From assembly GCA_017609795.1 (NCBI GenBank), contig JAFCDH010000056.1, positions 1-6,128 of the forward strand: a stretch of 6,128 bases of DNA, in the 5' to 3' direction. Both the position numbers and the translations under genes were made by a program. The notes under the pieces were generated by a model. It ran no database searches. It was not told the origin of the DNA and saw only the letters and a list, made by a program, of their open reading frames with translations. The DNA is from Candidatus Pacearchaeota archaeon (GTDB lineage: Archaea > Nanobdellota > Nanobdellia > Pacearchaeales > GW2011-AR1). The first letter of the stretch is position 1. Each line of letters starts with the position of its first letter. This document shows positions 5,824 to 6,128 of the stretch, one piece after another.

Positions 5824-6111
5824 TCAAATCATCTCTTTTTTCTTTAATCTCTCTATTTCTTTTTTAATTTCTTCAAGTAAAGAATTTGGATCATATACTG
5901 GAGGTTTTGGTTCTTGTAATTTAGGTAATACCATTACATCTAATGGCTTAGAAACTATAATAATATTTTTTTTTGAATAATCTCCATTTTTATCTCCTTG
6001 ATAAAATACCACTCTATTTTCTTTTTTACTTTCAAAAAAAACTAAAAGATTATTTCCTTTTTTTTGTATTCTAGAAAAATGATAAGACTCATTAGGGTCT
6101 CCTTCAATCAT
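5824..6111 (-). CDS. Unrecognised small protein with C-terminal charged helix; may continue past the right edge
   Basis: From the ATG at 6109-6111 this is 95 residues; I do not recognise it. The first 60 or so residues look beta-rich (NNLLVFFES, NRVVFYQGDKNGDYS, NIIIVSKPLDVMVLP). A Pro-rich break follows (about 63-74, KLQEPKPPVYDP), then a strongly charged amphipathic helix (SLLEEIKKEIERLKKKEMI). There is no signal peptide or membrane segment. The frame stays open upstream of this ATG to the end of the window (codons for Lys, Asn, Ile, Glu, Lys) and no ribosome binding site is visible, so the true start may lie outside and the gene may be longer. A leaderless start at 6111 is equally possible; its TATA box would fall just beyond the window. 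The gene converges on the coiled-coil pair across a 121-base gap. The helical tail could pair with a coiled-coil neighbour, but nothing in the sequence shows that. Confidence 0.65.
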   Translation of the reverse strand: MIEGDPNESYHFSRIQKKGNNLLVFFESKKENRVVFYQGDKNGDYSKKNIIIVSKPLDVMVLPKLQEPKPPVYDPNSLLEEIKKEIERLKKKEMI

Positions 6112-6128
6112 TTTATTTATTTCTTTTT

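Noticed and set aside
1..6128. CRISPR array, insertion sequence, tRNA/rRNA or integration site
   Set aside because: No short regularly spaced repeats, transposase motifs, terminal inverted repeats or RNA-gene signatures were seen on either strand.

Overview
The window is AT-rich and reads as archaeal, most likely from a small-genome DPANN lineage (Woesearchaeota or Pacearchaeota type). Three things point there. The large central gene is a type II/IV secretion ATPase of the archaeal subfamily. Promoters look like archaeal TATA boxes, with two placed so that transcription would begin at or beside the start codon (leaderless mRNA). One protein has an architecture I associate with these groups: a short helical N-terminus, a Gln/Pro/Met linker and a coiled coil. 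The lineage is an inference from style and gene content, since there is no marker gene here.

Layout, left to right. Positions 1-1469 (minus strand) hold a secreted surface protein with a Sec signal peptide and tandem LamG-like jelly-roll domains. Its frame is broken by one extra base at 760/761, and the gene runs off the left edge. Positions 1569-1796 or 1799 (minus) hold a small unrecognised beta-rich protein. Positions 1860-4145 (minus) hold the ATPase, with Walker A, Asp box, Walker B and His box all intact. A short divergent promoter region follows (4146-4264). Two plus-strand coiled-coil genes come next (4265-4645 and 4758-5702); the second has a long disordered linker and a 49-residue Lys/Thr/His tail. 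Positions 5824-6111 (minus) hold an unrecognised small gene that converges on the coiled-coil pair and may continue past the right edge.

The ATPase could power a type IV pilus-like or secretion machine at the cell surface. The two divergent coiled-coil proteins are candidate accessory or scaffold parts, by loose analogy with FlaC/D/E next to archaellum motors. The LamG protein is a candidate surface or adhesive product. No TadC/GspF-like membrane platform, prepilin or prepilin peptidase is encoded here, so the machine is not complete in this window. The most concrete observations are the single-base disruption of the LamG gene, the identically placed promoter boxes that also decide a start codon, and the unusual domain order of the 314-residue coiled-coil protein.
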